From Promicromonospora sp042731755 (GTDB taxonomy: Bacteria; Actinomycetota; Actinomycetes; Actinomycetales; Cellulomonadaceae), in NCBI RefSeq assembly GCF_042731755.1, contig NZ_JBHWLR010000001.1, positions 186,001-250,000 on the forward strand: a stretch of DNA of 64,000 bases. The letters run 5' to 3'. The position numbers were made by a program, and so were the translations under genes. Positions 32,896 to 41,086 of the stretch are shown piece after piece. How positions within the stretch are numbered: position 1 is the first letter of the stretch; each line of letters begins with the position of its first letter. The notes under the pieces are model-generated. The model saw nothing but the letters and a program-made list of their open reading frames with translations. It was not told where the DNA came from and did not search any database.

Positions 32896-35800
32896 TCAGC
32901 GGCGGGCGTTCACCGCGAACGCGTCGATCACCGTCTCGGAGAAGGTGGCTCCCGCCGCGTCCCGTGCCTCGGAGCGCAGCGAGACCGTCGTCGACCCCGG
33001 CGGGGTGGTGACAGTGGCGCTGTACGCACCGGCCTGGGCATGGCCCGGGCCGCGCCCCGACGCCCGGGTCACGCGCACCGGCGTCCAGTGCTCGCCGCCG
33101 TCCGTGGAGGACCACAGCTTCAGGCTCGTGACGGGTGCGGCGCCGACGGCGCCGTCCTGGTGCGAGACCCGGAGGTCCAGCTCCGTGGAGCGCCGGCTCG
33201 CCGTGTTGTACGCGTCCAGGCCCTGCACGCCGTAGTCGAGCTGGAGCAGCGGCAGCACCTCCGGCTTCTTGCTGCTGCCCGGGACGAAGCCCCACTCGGT
33301 CGTCACGTCCGTCGACAGCGGCCACCACGGGGTGTCGCGGTGCGTCTCCAGCCGGATGCGGAACGGCTCCTTGCCGGTGCCGACGTCCGGCGTCGCGTAC
33401 GTGCCGAACGGGTCGTCCGTCAGCAGGTCGTCGCCCCGCCAGACCTGGAACCGGCCCGTGGAGGCCTCGTCGGGACCCCACTCCTGGGTGTGGCCCTCGC
33501 CGTCGACCCGGTAGGGCAGGTTGATCCCGAGGGTGCTGCCGTCGCGGTAGACCGCGGCGTCCTGCGGGACGGCCGGGGACGCCCAGAACCCGCCGTGGTT
33601 CACCTGGCCGTTGTAGGTCTCCTTCGGCTGCTTCCCGGGCTGGTAGGTCACCGCCTCACCGTCGATCCACGCCGGCCAGGCGTTCAGGCCCTGGGCGGCG
33701 GTGGAGCCGCGCTGGAACTGCACGCCGGGCTCGGTCGAGTAGTAGACCGTCCGCCCGCTCACCGCGCCGGTGGTCCACGACTGCTGCCAGCCGCTCATCG
33801 TGCTGCCGCTCGTGATGGTGAGGCGCTCGGCGTTGCGGAGCCCCGCCGCGAACGGCTTGAACGACCGCAGCTCGGTCTCGACCGCCGCGAGGTCCTTGGC
33901 CGAGGGCCGGTAGGTGAGCGAGCGCGGGAGCGTCCGCCCCTGCTCGCTGTAGCCCAGCGCGTACTGGTACGACGGCGTCGCGCGGCCCGTGCCCCGCAGC
34001 GTCGCGCCGCGGTGGGCGGCCTCGACGAGCTTCAGCCCGAGGTCGCGCTTCAGCGTCAGCGTCGGCACGGCCTGGTCGCTCATGGTGTTGATCGTGCGGT
34101 TGTCCACCTGGTGGTAGAACGGGCCCGGGGTGGACCCGTACACGATCACCGCCACGGCCCCGGCGTCCGCCGCGGCCTGCGACTGCGGGTTCAGCGTGAG
34201 GTCACCGGTGTCCTCGACCAGCACGACGGCGCCGTCCGCGTGCACGGCGGCCAGCTCCTGCGGGGTACCCGTCCCGCCGTCCACGAGCCGCGCCGACATC
34301 CGGCCCTCGTACCGCGGGGACCGGACCGCGTTGCCCAGCTCGCGCGACACGTCGAGCGCCCGGCCCTTGCCCACGGCGGCGACGTCGAGCAGCGGCTGGT
34401 CCAGCAGGTACCGCGACGTCACCGTGGTCTCGCCCGCGAGCGGGCCGCCGTCGCGCAGCACGTACGCGGTGAGGTCCATGCCGCCCGTGTAGTCGCCGGT
34501 GCTGAACGAGGTTCCCGTGGTCACCGGGCCGCTCCGGCCCGGCAGGTCGCGGACCAGGTCCGAGGCCAGGGCGCGCGGCGCCACCTTCTTCGGCGTCTCC
34601 ATGCGCACCGGTACCGCCGTGCTGCCGTCCAGCGTGAGCGTGGCGTCACCGGCCGTCAGGTCGGCGTCGCGCGAGAAGCTGACGACGCCGTCGAAGAAGG
34701 CGGCCGACGGCGACACCGCGTCGAAGAGCTGGCCCTGGACCGCGTAGCGGCCGGCGGGCAGCCGCACCTCGGCGACGCCGTCGGTGAACTGGAACCACTG
34801 GTTCACGTCGGGGTCGTCGATGCCGTGGACCCAGCCCGCGTCCGGGTTGGCGGCCGGCGCGCCGCCGAGGCGGCTCGCCTCGATGCGCAGCGTGTACATG
34901 TCCGGGTCGCTCTGGAACGCGAGCACGGTCCGCACGGCGGGGAACCCGGCCCCGGTCGCGCGGAGCACCCCGGCGAAGACGTCGGGCTCGTCGGAGCGCG
35001 GGTCGATGGTCACGTCCGCGGTCGCGGAGCCGTGGGCGGGGATCGTCAGGGTGTCCGTGGACAGGGACGCCACGCCCGCGGGGACGGCCACGCCGTCGCC
35101 CGCGTTGACCGAGAGGGCGAGGTCCACGTCGACGGCGGTGCCGGAGTCGTTCGTGTACGTGACCGTCTGCGTGCGCGGCGTCTGCTCGGCACGGGGCGAG
35201 TCGAACAGCCCGAACGAGAGCGAGGCCGGCGTCGCGTAGACCGCCTCCCCGATCGCGCCGGGCACCCAGGCGCGGCCCGCGCCCTCGGCGAACACCGAGT
35301 TCCCCGCCGGCTGGGCCGAGCCCATGAGCACCGACTTCAGGGCCTCGCCGTCCAGCTCCGGCCGCGCCTGCTTGAGCAGCGCGGCCGCCCCGGCCACGTG
35401 CGGCGTGGCCATCGACGTGCCGGACATGGCGGCGTAGTGGTCGCCGACAGGCACGTCGGGGTTCGTCCCGGCGGCGCGGGCGGCGACGATCCCGTCGCCG
35501 GGCGCCGCGATGTCGGGCTTGATCGCGTAGTCGCCGAACCGCGGCCCCATCGAGGAGAAGTACGCGATGTCGTCGGAGTCCGTCACCGCGCCGACCGTCA
35601 GGGCGCTGTCCGCGGTGCCGGGGGTGGTGACCGTGAACGGGGTGCCCCAGTTGCCCTCGTTGCCGGCCGCGATGGTGACGAGGGTGTCGTAGCGCTCCGA
35701 GATCGAGTCGACGGAGAGGGCCGCGGGGTCGGTGCCGTCGGTGTACGCGCCCCGCACGCCCAGGCTCATGTTGATGACGTCCGCGCCGTTCGAGGCCGCC

Positions 35801-36768
35801 CACTCCATGGCGTCGATGGCCCAGGACTCGTCGCCCTCGCCGTCGTCGTTCAGGACGCGGCCGTTCAGCAGCCGGGCGCCGGGCGCGACGCCGCGGTTCT
35901 CGCCGTCGGACGCCTCACCGCTGCCCGCGATGATCGAGGCGACGTGCGTGCCGTGGCCGAGGGCGTCGTGCGTGCTGCCCGAGCCGGTGAAGTCCCGTTC
36001 GAGGGTCACGATGCCCTGGTCCAGGTCCGGGTGGGTGGTGTCGATGCCGGAGTCCAGGACCGCGACGGTCACGCCGGTGCCGTCGATGCCGAGGTCCCAG
36101 GCGTCGGTCGCGCCGATCTGCGGCGTGGAGTCGGCGTCGGACACCTCCAGCGGGGCGTCCAGCCACACCTTGCTCACGGTGCGGCCGTCCTCGGCGGCGT
36201 CCACGAGCGGGCGGGCGCCGTCCGCGGGGACGTCGCCCGCGACCGCGTCGATCGACTCCAGGGTCCGGTCGACGTCGAGGTCGAGCTTCTCCCAGGTCGG
36301 CTCCGCGGACCGGGCCGCGCGGGCGGTGGTGGTCTGCACGATCACGGGCAGGGCGGGGTCCGCGCTCGTGTCCTGTGCCGGGTCCTGCGCCGCCTCCAGG
36401 GCGGTGACGTCGAACAGCCGGAGATCCAGCTTCGCCGGCACCAGGTCGGCGACGTCGGAGGGGACGACGAAGTAGTGGCCCGCCGAGTCGCCGAAGGCGG
36501 CGTAGCTGACCGGTCGGCCGTCGGGCCGCGGCGCGGCCTCGAACCCGACGGTCGGCGTGCCGTCGTCGGCGGTGCTGGTGGTGACCCGGTCACCGGTGAC
36601 GAGGACGACGTCGGTGTCCGGGACGTCAGGGACGTCCGGCGCCGACCGCGGTGCCTCAGGGGTGGCGGCCACGGCCGGTGGCGCGGAGCCAACGGCTGCC
36701 GCCGTGGGCAGGGCGCCCACGACGAGCGCGGCGGCAGTGGCCGCGACGACCAGTCTTCTTGCTCTCAC
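32896..36768 (-). CDS. Large secreted subtilase (peptidase S8)
   Basis: A 1290-residue exported serine protease starting at GTG 36768 with GGGAGATC before it. After a signal peptide (1-35) and a propeptide (to about 205), the catalytic domain has Asp239 (VAVLDSGIDTTHPDL), His272 (GHGTHVASIIAG), oxyanion Asn370 (AAGNEG) and Ser452 (SGTSMATPHVAGAAALL). A Fn3-like segment follows. A protease-associated-like region (about 830-925, AVVLVEDTGDLTL, VPTLTLKRDLG) comes later, then a long beta-rich tail. It degrades extracellular protein. The tail could bind cell wall or polysaccharide but shows no recognised anchor. Confidence 0.93.
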   Translation of the reverse strand: MRARRLVVAATAAALVVGALPTAAAVGSAPPAVAATPEAPRSAPDVPDVPDTDVVLVTGDRVTTSTADDGTPTVGFEAAPRPDGRPVSYAAFGDSAGHYFVVPSDVADLVPAKLDLRLFDVTALEAAQDPAQDTSADPALPVIVQTTTARAARSAEPTWEKLDLDVDRTLESIDAVAGDVPADGARPLVDAAEDGRTVSKVWLDAPLEVSDADSTPQIGATDAWDLGIDGTGVTVAVLDSGIDTTHPDLDQGIVTLERDFTGSGSTHDALGHGTHVASIIAGSGEASDGENRGVAPGARLLNGRVLNDDGEGDESWAIDAMEWAASNGADVINMSLGVRGAYTDGTDPAALSVDSISERYDTLVTIAAGNEGNWGTPFTVTTPGTADSALTVGAVTDSDDIAYFSSMGPRFGDYAIKPDIAAPGDGIVAARAAGTNPDVPVGDHYAAMSGTSMATPHVAGAAALLKQARPELDGEALKSVLMGSAQPAGNSVFAEGAGRAWVPGAIGEAVYATPASLSFGLFDSPRAEQTPRTQTVTYTNDSGTAVDVDLALSVNAGDGVAVPAGVASLSTDTLTIPAHGSATADVTIDPRSDEPDVFAGVLRATGAGFPAVRTVLAFQSDPDMYTLRIEASRLGGAPAANPDAGWVHGIDDPDVNQWFQFTDGVAEVRLPAGRYAVQGQLFDAVSPSAAFFDGVVSFSRDADLTAGDATLTLDGSTAVPVRMETPKKVAPRALASDLVRDLPGRSGPVTTGTSFSTGDYTGGMDLTAYVLRDGGPLAGETTVTSRYLLDQPLLDVAAVGKGRALDVSRELGNAVRSPRYEGRMSARLVDGGTGTPQELAAVHADGAVVLVEDTGDLTLNPQSQAAADAGAVAVIVYGSTPGPFYHQVDNRTINTMSDQAVPTLTLKRDLGLKLVEAAHRGATLRGTGRATPSYQYALGYSEQGRTLPRSLTYRPSAKDLAAVETELRSFKPFAAGLRNAERLTITSGSTMSGWQQSWTTGAVSGRTVYYSTEPGVQFQRGSTAAQGLNAWPAWIDGEAVTYQPGKQPKETYNGQVNHGGFWASPAVPQDAAVYRDGSTLGINLPYRVDGEGHTQEWGPDEASTGRFQVWRGDDLLTDDPFGTYATPDVGTGKEPFRIRLETHRDTPWWPLSTDVTTEWGFVPGSSKKPEVLPLLQLDYGVQGLDAYNTASRRSTELDLRVSHQDGAVGAAPVTSLKLWSSTDGGEHWTPVRVTRASGRGPGHAQAGAYSATVTTPPGSTTVSLRSEARDAAGATFSETVIDAFAVNARR

Positions 36769-36931
36769 AACGATCTCCCAGTGATTCCGCAGCGGTACGG
36801 AGGGTCAAGCAGTCGCTGCAGACGCTGACAGGCCTGGGAGCCGTTGCTGTGTCGGGCGTGTGTCGTAACGATTTCGATGTGGCCGGACGGTCCGGGGAGC
36901 GTCCCGTCCGGCGGGCCGTGGGCCCGTGCGC

Positions 36932-37177
36932 TCAGCGCAGCGTCGGCCCCTCCACGGCCACGGGGCCGTGGGCACCCGGGTGCTTGATCTCCAGGTTGAG
37001 GGTGTTGCGCGACGTCGGGATCACGACGACCTGCGCCTCACCACCGTCGGTGTCGATCGCGCGCACGTGCAGGTGCCCGTCCTTGAGCTTGAGGGCGAAC
37101 TGGTCGGCCCCGGAGACGAAGCGCACCTCGCTGTCGTCGGTGATCACGGTGGGGCCGGTGGGCAGGGTCTTGGGCAT
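36932..37177 (-). CDS. Small hypothetical protein
   Basis: An 81-residue ORF with normal high-GC codon use and no signal or membrane segment. The sequence (TVITDDSEVRFVSGADQFALK and RNTLNLEIKHPG) alternates polar and hydrophobic residues as in a small beta-barrel. CATGCT lies 6 bases before the ATG, a weak leaderless pattern. No family is recognised. It lies between the subtilase and a divergent membrane protein. Confidence 0.5.
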   Translation of the reverse strand: MPKTLPTGPTVITDDSEVRFVSGADQFALKLKDGHLHVRAIDTDGGEAQVVVIPTSRNTLNLEIKHPGAHGPVAVEGPTLR

Positions 37178-37302
37178 GGGTACAGCATGCCTCAGCGGCG
37201 GGGCGCGACCCGACCTGCCGGCGTGGTCCCGGCGCAGGGCCCACGGGTGAAGTCTCTGGCTTTCCGGGCCTGGCGCGGTCGCGCCCCGCTATCGTTCCGG
37301 CC

Positions 37303-37875
37303 GTGACCGATGCCGTGCAGTTCGACGTCTCGCGTGCCCGCATCCTGCTGATGGGCCTGGTGCTCGGCCCGCTGATGACAGCTGCCGCGGTTCTTGTGCT
37401 CGTCGCCGCCGTCGTCCCGACCGCGGTCCCGTGGCTGGCCCCGATGTCGCCGATCCTGTGGCTGCTTTACGTGGTCGCGGGCGTGGCCGGCACTGCGTTC
37501 TTCGGTTTCACGACGGTGGCCTGGCTGATGCTCCTTCGCGGGCCCGGTCCCCGGCTGGTCGTCGACGCCGAAGGGTTCACCGACACGTCGAGCGCCGTGT
37601 CGTCCGGGAGGACGACGTGGGACCAGGTCGTCGGATGGCACCTTCACCACGTCCAGCGACAGACCAACCTGTGCATCGTGGTGCAGGACCCCCAAGCCGT
37701 GCTCGGACGGATGGGGCCGGTCGCGCGGCTCCTGTCCCGGAGCAACGTCAAGCTCGTCGGGACCCCGGTGTGTATCGGGCTGAACAACCTTGGCGGGGCC
37801 GAAGCCGTTCTTCCTGCCTTCGAGCAGCACTACGACCAGTGGGTACGCGAGAACGCCGGCACCACGGAGGTGTGA
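37303..37875 (+). CDS. Membrane protein with PH-like cytoplasmic domain (STM3941-like)
   Basis: A 190-residue protein. Two hydrophobic helices (about 13-42 and 48-75) are followed by LVVDAEGFTDTSSAVSSGRTTWDQVVGW, the pattern of small membrane proteins with a PH-like domain. GTG 37303 is 7 bases after TATCGT (37290-37295), fitting leaderless expression. The role is unknown. Confidence 0.7.
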   Translation: MTDAVQFDVSRARILLMGLVLGPLMTAAAVLVLVAAVVPTAVPWLAPMSPILWLLYVVAGVAGTAFFGFTTVAWLMLLRGPGPRLVVDAEGFTDTSSAVSSGRTTWDQVVGWHLHHVQRQTNLCIVVQDPQAVLGRMGPVARLLSRSNVKLVGTPVCIGLNNLGGAEAVLPAFEQHYDQWVRENAGTTEV

Positions 37876-37881
37876 GCGGTC

Positions 37882-38115
37882 CTACGTCAGCACGCCCGTC
37901 AGCGCAAGGATTCCGGTCAGGAAGCCGACAACGACCATCACGATGCCGGCCACGCGTGCGGCCAGGAAGTTGGTTCGGTGACTGTGCTGGACCCACAGCC
38001 ACTCGGGCCCTCGCTCGGCGGTGTCCGCGAAATTCTTCGCGAGCGTGAACCAGCCGATTCCCATGATGACGGTCATGATCGAAAAGGCGAGAGCGAAGAG
38101 CTGCGGTCCGGTCAT
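37882..38115 (-). CDS. Small two-helix membrane protein
   Basis: A 77-residue protein with two hydrophobic helices (about 3-25 and 52-75) separated by a charged loop with RTNF. ATG 38115 is 6 bases after TACCGT (38127-38122), so it is probably leaderless; longer starts are unlikely. It converges on the preceding membrane protein with 6 bases between stops. No family is recognised. Confidence 0.65.
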   Translation of the reverse strand: MTGPQLFALAFSIMTVIMGIGWFTLAKNFADTAERGPEWLWVQHSHRTNFLAARVAGIVMVVVGFLTGILALTGVLT

Positions 38116-38219
38116 GGGCGGACGGTAGCGCGTCCCGTGCGCACCACCGCGTGACCCGAGTACGGGATCCACCAGGGATGGCCGGAATTGTCCTTGCCCG
38201 CCCGTGCCAGGATGCGACG

Positions 38220-39086
38220 GTGGAGATGACCGGCGTCACCCGTGCCATCGCTGCTGCGACCTCCCTCGCCGCATCCCTCGACCTGCCGGCCGACGACGCC
38301 GTCGTGCTGCACAACTCGAACAAGCTGGCGCTGCGGCTGACGCCCTGCGACGTCTTCGCCCGGATCGCGCCCGTGGGACAGGAGGTCGCGCAGTTCGAGG
38401 TCGACCTCGCGCAGCGGCTCGTCGAGGCCGGATCGCCGGTGGTCCCGCTGGAGCCCCGGGCGGAACCGCGGGTGCACGTCCGCGACGGCTTCGCCGTGAC
38501 GCTGTGGACCTATTACGAACCCGTGACACCCGGCGCCGCCCCGGCCGACGTCGCCAAGGCGCTGGAGGAGCTGCACTCCGGCATGCGCACGGTCGACCTG
38601 AGGAGCCCGCGGTTCGCGGACCGGGTCACGGAGGCGGAGGAGATCGTCGCCGATGCGGACCGCTCGCCGGACCTCGCCGACGCCGACCGCGCGTTCCTCG
38701 GCGGCCGGCTGGCAGACCTGCGGCGGGCAATCGAGGACCGCGGCGCCGTCGAGCAGCTGCTCCATGGCGAGCCGCACCCGGGCAATGTGCTCAGCACGAC
38801 CGGCGGGCCGTTGTTCATCGACCTGGAGACGTGCTGCCGCGGGCCCGTCGAGTTCGATCTCGCCCACGTTCCCGAGGCGGTCTGCGCGCACTACCCGGGC
38901 GTCGACCCGGAGCTGCTGGACGAGTGCCGGCAGCTCGTGCTCGCGATGGTCGCCGCCTGGCGCTGGGACGCCGACGACCAGTTCCCGCGGGGAAGGTTGT
39001 TCGGCGAGGAGCTGCTGCGGGTGCTGCGCGCGGGTGCTCCCTGGCCGACGCTCGACACGGTGGTCGGACGGCTGGACGACCGGTAG
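38220..39086 (+). CDS. Aminoglycoside-phosphotransferase-family kinase (APH)
   Basis: A 288-residue kinase-like protein. The catalytic loop LLHGEPHPGNVL near residue 180 matches H-G-(D/E)-x-H-x-x-N, and FIDLETC carries the metal-binding Asp. The N-lobe is short (NSNKLALRLTPCDVFARIAP). GTG 38220 is used, with a weak CAGGAT six bases upstream; ATG 38226 is an alternative. Family members phosphorylate aminoglycosides, choline, homoserine or sugars; the substrate is not evident and antibiotic resistance should not be assumed. Confidence 0.82.
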   Translation: MEMTGVTRAIAAATSLAASLDLPADDAVVLHNSNKLALRLTPCDVFARIAPVGQEVAQFEVDLAQRLVEAGSPVVPLEPRAEPRVHVRDGFAVTLWTYYEPVTPGAAPADVAKALEELHSGMRTVDLRSPRFADRVTEAEEIVADADRSPDLADADRAFLGGRLADLRRAIEDRGAVEQLLHGEPHPGNVLSTTGGPLFIDLETCCRGPVEFDLAHVPEAVCAHYPGVDPELLDECRQLVLAMVAAWRWDADDQFPRGRLFGEELLRVLRAGAPWPTLDTVVGRLDDR

Positions 39087-39192
39087 CCCGGGGGCGCCCG
39101 CCCGGGGCGATTGACCCTGCCCCAGGGGCACGGACTGTCATGGGGCCAGGCACGACGCCGCCCGGACCGTCCGCACTGCCGAGGAGAGACCG

Positions 39193-39885
39193 ATGCGCCC
39201 ACCGAAGCACCACGAGCTGCGCCCCGAGCCGCTGATCGTCGAGGACCTGCTGCTGCTCCTGCTCGACGACAGGTCGGGGACCGTCCGGGGCGAGGCCAAC
39301 CTGCACTACACGCTGGGCGGGGCCGTGCTGATCGAGCTCGCGCTGCTGGGTCGCGTCGAGCTCGACGGGAGGAAGCGGGTGCACGCCGTCGCGGGCGAGC
39401 CGCTCGGCGACTCGCTGCTGGACGCGGCGGCGGCGCAGGTGGCGAAGCGTGCCAGGCACGTGCACACGGTCCTCCTCGACCTCGGTCTCGACCTGGAGCC
39501 GCAGGTGCGCGACCGGCTGGTCGAGCGGGGGATGCTGCGCCGGGAACGGTCCAAGGTGCTCGGTCTCATCCCGGTGACCAGGACGCCCGCGCAGGACCTC
39601 CCGTACGAGGCGGCGCTGCTGGAGCGGGTGCGGGCCGTGCTGGAGGACGGCGTGACGCCCGACCCGCGCACCGCCGCCCTGACGGCGGCACTCTCCGCGA
39701 GCGGGACGCTCCGGGAGCTCCACCCGGCGATCCGCCGGTCGCGCGCGGTGACCGAGCGAGCCCGTGAGCTGCGGGAGGGCACCTGGGGCGCGGCGGAGGT
39801 CGACCAGGCGATCGTGGTGGCCGCGATCGCGTCGGTCGGAGGCGCCGTCGCCGAGGCCGCGGCCGGCGGCGACTCGTCGCAGTAG
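39193..39885 (+). CDS. GPP34 (GOLPH3/VPS74-like) family protein
   Basis: A 230-residue protein with GAGGAGAG before ATG 39193. It opens with LIVEDLLLLLLDDRSG and has the GGAVLIELALLGRVEL helix and the DRLVERGMLRRERSKVLGLIP segment typical of the GPP34 family. Eukaryotic GOLPH3 binds phosphoinositides in the Golgi. Actinobacteria often carry copies of unknown role. There are no membrane helices. The next 100 bases end at the assembly gap. Confidence 0.85.
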   Translation: MRPPKHHELRPEPLIVEDLLLLLLDDRSGTVRGEANLHYTLGGAVLIELALLGRVELDGRKRVHAVAGEPLGDSLLDAAAAQVAKRARHVHTVLLDLGLDLEPQVRDRLVERGMLRRERSKVLGLIPVTRTPAQDLPYEAALLERVRAVLEDGVTPDPRTAALTAALSASGTLRELHPAIRRSRAVTERARELREGTWGAAEVDQAIVVAAIASVGGAVAEAAAGGDSSQ

Positions 39886-39979
39886 GGCGCCGGGGGGGGC
39901 AGCGTCCGAGAGCAGAGAAGACCCAAGGGACAGAAAGCATCCGGAGAGCAGCGACACGGCGACCCACGCCAGCCCAACA

Positions 39980-39989
39980 NNNNNNNNNN
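39980..39989. other. Assembly gap (10 N)
   Basis: Ten unresolved bases, a typical scaffold-join placeholder. The true distance and order across it are not proven by the sequence. Confidence 0.98.
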
Positions 39990-40085
39990 GGGGGGGGGGG
40001 GGGGGTGGGGGGGGAGGGGTGCGTGTCGGGGGGGGGGGGTGTGGAGGGGCGCGGGGGGGGTGGTGGTTTGGAGGGGGGGGGAGTT
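39990..40085. other. Poly-G low-quality sequence
   Basis: Almost pure G with scattered T and A (runs above ten G). This is unlike any other part of the window and typical of two-colour sequencing read-out failure at a contig end. No gene is called here. Confidence 0.85.
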
Positions 40086-40155
40086 GGCCTCCCGGAAAGG
40101 GACGCGGTCCCCCCTGCGGCCGGAGAACACGGGCCGGGTCGGGTCAGCCGGCCGG

Positions 40156-40875
40156 TCAGCCGGCCACGGAGGCGAGGGCCTCGCGGATGACGCCGACGAC
40201 CGCGGCCGGCTGGGCGTGCATCACGAGGTGCGACGAGTCGACCTCGGTGACCTTCGCCTGCGCCCGCTCGTAGCCGAACCGCTGCACGTCGGGGTTGATG
40301 GCCTTGTCGGCCGTCGCGACGATCCCCCAGGAGGGCTTGTCCTTCCAGGCGGGGGCAGTGCCGGGCTCGCCGAAGGCGGCACCGGTGAGCGGCCGCTGCG
40401 ACACGGCCAGGACGCGGGTCAGCGCGGGGTCGACGTCGGCGGCGAAGATCTCGGGGAACCTGGCCACGTCCACCGAGACGTCGACGCCCGGCTCGGCGGA
40501 GCCCTCGACGGGGAAGGGCGTGTAGACCAGGGCCTGGGCCAGGGGCGACTCGGGGAAGCCGCCCTGGAGCTGGCCGAGGCTCTCGTTCTCGTCGAGGACG
40601 TACGCGGCCAGGTACACCAGGCCCACGACGTTCTCCTCACGGCCGGCGACGGTGATCACGGCGCCGCCGTACGAGTGGCCGACGAGCAGCACGGGGCCCT
40701 CGACCTGGCGGACGACGGACGCGATGTACGCGGCGTCCCCCGAGAGGCTGCGGTTCGGCACGGCGGGCACGATCACCCGGGTGCCGTCGTCGAGCAGGTC
40801 GCTCGCGACGCGAGCGAAGCTCGACGCGTCGGCGAACGCCCCGTGGACCAGCACGACGGTGGGCGTTACGGACAT
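40156..40875 (-). CDS. Alpha/beta hydrolase
   Basis: A 239-residue hydrolase with AAGGAG before ATG 40875. The oxyanion region VVLVHGAFADASSF is followed by the nucleophile elbow GHSYGGAV near residue 88, an Asp in the GIVATADKAINPD region and the His in DSSHLVMHAQP. It resembles the small EstC/salicylate-esterase-like group common in actinobacteria. There is no signal peptide. The substrate is unknown. Its downstream side abuts the poor-quality sequence next to the assembly gap. Confidence 0.9.
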   Translation of the reverse strand: MSVTPTVVLVHGAFADASSFARVASDLLDDGTRVIVPAVPNRSLSGDAAYIASVVRQVEGPVLLVGHSYGGAVITVAGREENVVGLVYLAAYVLDENESLGQLQGGFPESPLAQALVYTPFPVEGSAEPGVDVSVDVARFPEIFAADVDPALTRVLAVSQRPLTGAAFGEPGTAPAWKDKPSWGIVATADKAINPDVQRFGYERAQAKVTEVDSSHLVMHAQPAAVVGVIREALASVAG

Positions 40876-41086
40876 GGCTTCTCCTTCGATGGACCGCCTG
40901 CGGCGGTACGTCGACGTGCCGGACGGCGCGTCGCGAGATGCCGCTGTCCCGGGGGTTCACGTCATCGCACCTGGACCCTAGGAAGGCCCGGTGGACGACG
41001 ACTTACCGATCACTTGACCGCGCCTGGAGGCCGCCCCACCACGCGCGGGCGGCACGTCCCGCCCGGCCGCACGATACGTTGGCGTG

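Noticed and set aside
38220..39086. Aminoglycoside resistance call for the APH-type kinase
   Set aside because: The fold is shared by many small-molecule kinases, and nothing in the sequence or neighbours shows an antibiotic substrate.
40005..40190. ORFs in the G-run after the gap
   Set aside because: They consist of Gly runs from poor-quality sequence.
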